Positions 62,440 to 64,000 of a stretch of DNA of 64,000 nt are shown in pieces. The notes under the pieces are model-generated. The model was not told where the DNA came from. It worked only from the letters and a program-made list of their open reading frames with translations, and did not search any database. The stretch lies in the NCBI GenBank assembly GCA_036346205.1, contig JARFJB010001987.1, positions 678,501-742,500 on the forward strand, read 5' to 3'. How positions within the stretch are numbered: the first letter of the stretch is position 1; every line of letters starts with the position of its first letter. The DNA is from Vesta saturnalis (Eukaryota; Arthropoda; Insecta; Coleoptera; Lampyridae). A program made the translations under genes and the position numbers.

Positions 62440-63850
62440 TATACAAAATACATAATAATGAATTTGATATATTTGACACTAATGTTAGACAAACTGTCAG
62501 TTACATCAAACATAAAAAATACAAATGTCCATAGGTATTGAGGTTGAGTTCTGCTTGATGTGCTGAAGCGCAACGCCAAAAGCGTTCTTGGTGTCGGAGT
62601 GTGAAATTCGGGTAGGGGGTTCGTCATCATCGCCGTTCTAGTCCTCATTCAAAGTTTCTTCACAATTATTTTCCAAAACAGCGACAATAATCTGGTCGTC
62701 AGTGAGCACTTCACTGGTTTCACATTCTTTGTCACATTGGGGAATCCACTCTACAACTTCACTGGCAGGGACATTCACTTTTAGAGATCTTAAACGATTG
62801 TCTGCGTCTTGTTGTTTTGCACGTTTTCGATCTGGTCACTTTCGGTCATAACTTCCGGCCAAAGCTTACACTAAGATTTTCGCAGCGTGTGTGGTTACAG
62901 TTCCTCCGATAACACAATTGTATAGATAGCACCCTTGATGTTGAGGGATGTGACAGCTTCAAATATATTACAACCTTCTTCGGACTTTTCTAAAATTGTA
63001 CTTTCTGCGATACCACCTCTTTAAACATTCTATCACTCCCTGATCCATTGGTTGGATAAGAGATGTGACATTTGGTGGAAGGAAAATAGGTTTCACTAAC
63101 TCCTCCTTTGATGGTTGTGATGGTGCGTTATCCAACAGCAATAGACCACGAACAGGGAGCTTTTCAATAGATGGATCTAACTCGTCGAAAAACCATGGTT
63201 TGGAAAGATAGCAGTCATCCAAGAAGATTTTTGATTGCGGTGATAAACCGACAAGGAAGATAAGTTTATGTTCTTGAATGCCCTAGGCTTTTTAGATTTG
63301 CCGGAACAAACAAAAGAAGCAGCATTTCTGCAAGGTTAGCCTATCTTTTATAAAGTTCGTTCCTGCCACGGTTTCAATTTGATGCAGCGAGCATTTTGTT
63401 TGACAGCATTTTAAAGTCTCGTCTATCTTATAGACTTGGCAAGCTAAAAATTGATTTTCTTCAACAATTTCTTGAAACTTCATACAAAACTCCTTAGCCG
63501 CCTCGGCAGCAGCAGTTAGTTTTTCACCAGAAATTGAAACAAATCCGACGCCTTGACGGGTTTTCCAGCGATGAATCCAGACTGCGAACCCACTTCCAGC
63601 TTCTAGTTTTTGTGCAAGGCTACTGCCTTTTCTTTTATAACAGGCCCAGATATCGGGGTTTCTTTCCTTCTTTCTTAGCAGAACCACATTCACAATGCGT
63701 TGTCAAGCATTATAGGCTTTTTCAACGTTTTGCGATTCTTAGGGGCGTTTTCACCATCTATCGTCATTATATATAATTCAAGGTCTTTTCTCAACCCTTT
63801 TATTGTCGTAACGTCTACATTGAGCTACTTGGCATTTTTTTTTAATTAAT
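62440..63850 (-). pseudogene. Tigger/jerky-like (pogo) transposase, near full length but broken
   Basis: Minus strand in order: KGLRKDLELYIMTIDGENAP, RKTLKKPIMLDNAL (HTH), ERNPDIWACYKRKGSSLAQK (CENP-B-type HTH), then VYKIDETLK (first Asp), LLLLDNAPSQPSKEELVKPI (second Asp), FLPPNVTSLIQPMDQGVIEC (third Asp in MDQ). The C-terminal tail near 62540-62640 reads DDEPPTRISHSDTKNAFGVA. Frameshifts near 63650 and 63290 and scattered stops. All three catalytic Asp are readable. This is a DDE transposase of the pogo branch, domesticated members of which are jerky proteins. Confidence 0.85.
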
Positions 63851-63858
63851 ATTTTTCC

Positions 63859-64000
63859 AGTAGTAGTACTGAGGCACTTGCGCCATCTTGGATTTTGACG
63901 TCACAAGACCGACCGTGTTTTTCCACCCTTATTTTTACTGCTTACGTGTAGGACGTGTTTTTCACATGATGTCTGAAGTATTAACATAACCACACTCTAA
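63859..64000 (+). mobile_element. Possible second Polinton-like end running off the right edge
   Basis: Starts AGTAGTAGTACTGAGG, contains TTTTGACGTCAC and GACCGTGTTTTTCCACCC, then TACTGCTTACGTGTAGGA and CGTGTTTTTCACATG. These blocks match the left arm of the element at 54225 (AG start, TGACGTCA, ACCGTATTTTCCACC, TACTGCTCACGTG) in the same orientation. The rest of the element would lie outside the window. Confidence 0.45.

Overview
This is a eukaryotic, AT-rich window that looks like arthropod (most likely insect) repeat-rich intergenic DNA. The grounds are the mix of elements: Penelope-like retroelements, Tc1/mariner elements ending in CAGGG and abutting TA arrays, a Sailor-type DD82E element, Jockey and CR1/L2-type LINEs, Ty3/gypsy elements, a hAT, a Crypton-type recombinase, pogo/Tigger relics and long (TA)n and (GT)n arrays. 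I found no convincing host protein gene. Almost every open frame with recognisable similarity is mobile-element protein, and nearly all are broken. All assignments are by reading motifs; no database search was run.

Layout: 0-10.5 kb holds a FLYWCH/MULE fragment, two head-to-head Penelope copies around a palindrome, a mariner-end relic, a pogo/Tigger relic, another Penelope 3' end, a decayed LINE, and a 1.8-kb DD41D mariner-like element with ~0.38-kb terminal inverted repeats (TIRs). About 10.7-15.4 kb is featureless AT-rich DNA. 15.6-23.8 kb is a run of retroelements: a Penelope 3' end, a CR1-type LINE on the minus strand, a Jockey LINE on the plus strand, a Penelope fragment, a MITE and an L2-type LINE fragment, several separated by (TA)n. 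23.8-27.1 kb is a broken gypsy element interrupted by a 976-bp insertion with a 15-bp target duplication that carries four complete tRNA-like cloverleaves. 27.7-36.2 kb has a Penelope end with a hammerhead-like motif, mariner scraps, and two adjacent DD41D elements with very long TIRs (about 0.72 and 0.42 kb).

36.2-41.1 kb is a Penelope copy split by a 2.3-kb Sailor-like (DD82E) element. 42.7-46.6 kb is a minus-strand gypsy with gag, protease, RT, RNase H and a truncated integrase. 46.7-47.6 kb is a decayed Crypton-type tyrosine recombinase. 48.07-51.47 kb is a complete-length but frameshifted hAT with a perfect 8-bp target duplication. 53.7-58.9 kb is a DD41D element split by a 3.4-kb element with 6-bp target duplication, AG...CT termini and long TIRs, which resembles an internally deleted Polinton/Maverick. 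What looks like an end of a second member lies at the right window edge. 59.0-61.65 kb is a DD41D element whose inverted arms (~0.85 kb) include the 5' coding part of its own transposase. The last 2.3 kb holds another Penelope fragment and a Tigger/jerky-type transposase relic.

Functionally the window is a record of nested insertions. The most useful points are the Polinton-like insertion, the tRNA-like array, the hammerhead-like hairpins in Penelope ends, and the DD41D elements with expanded TIRs.
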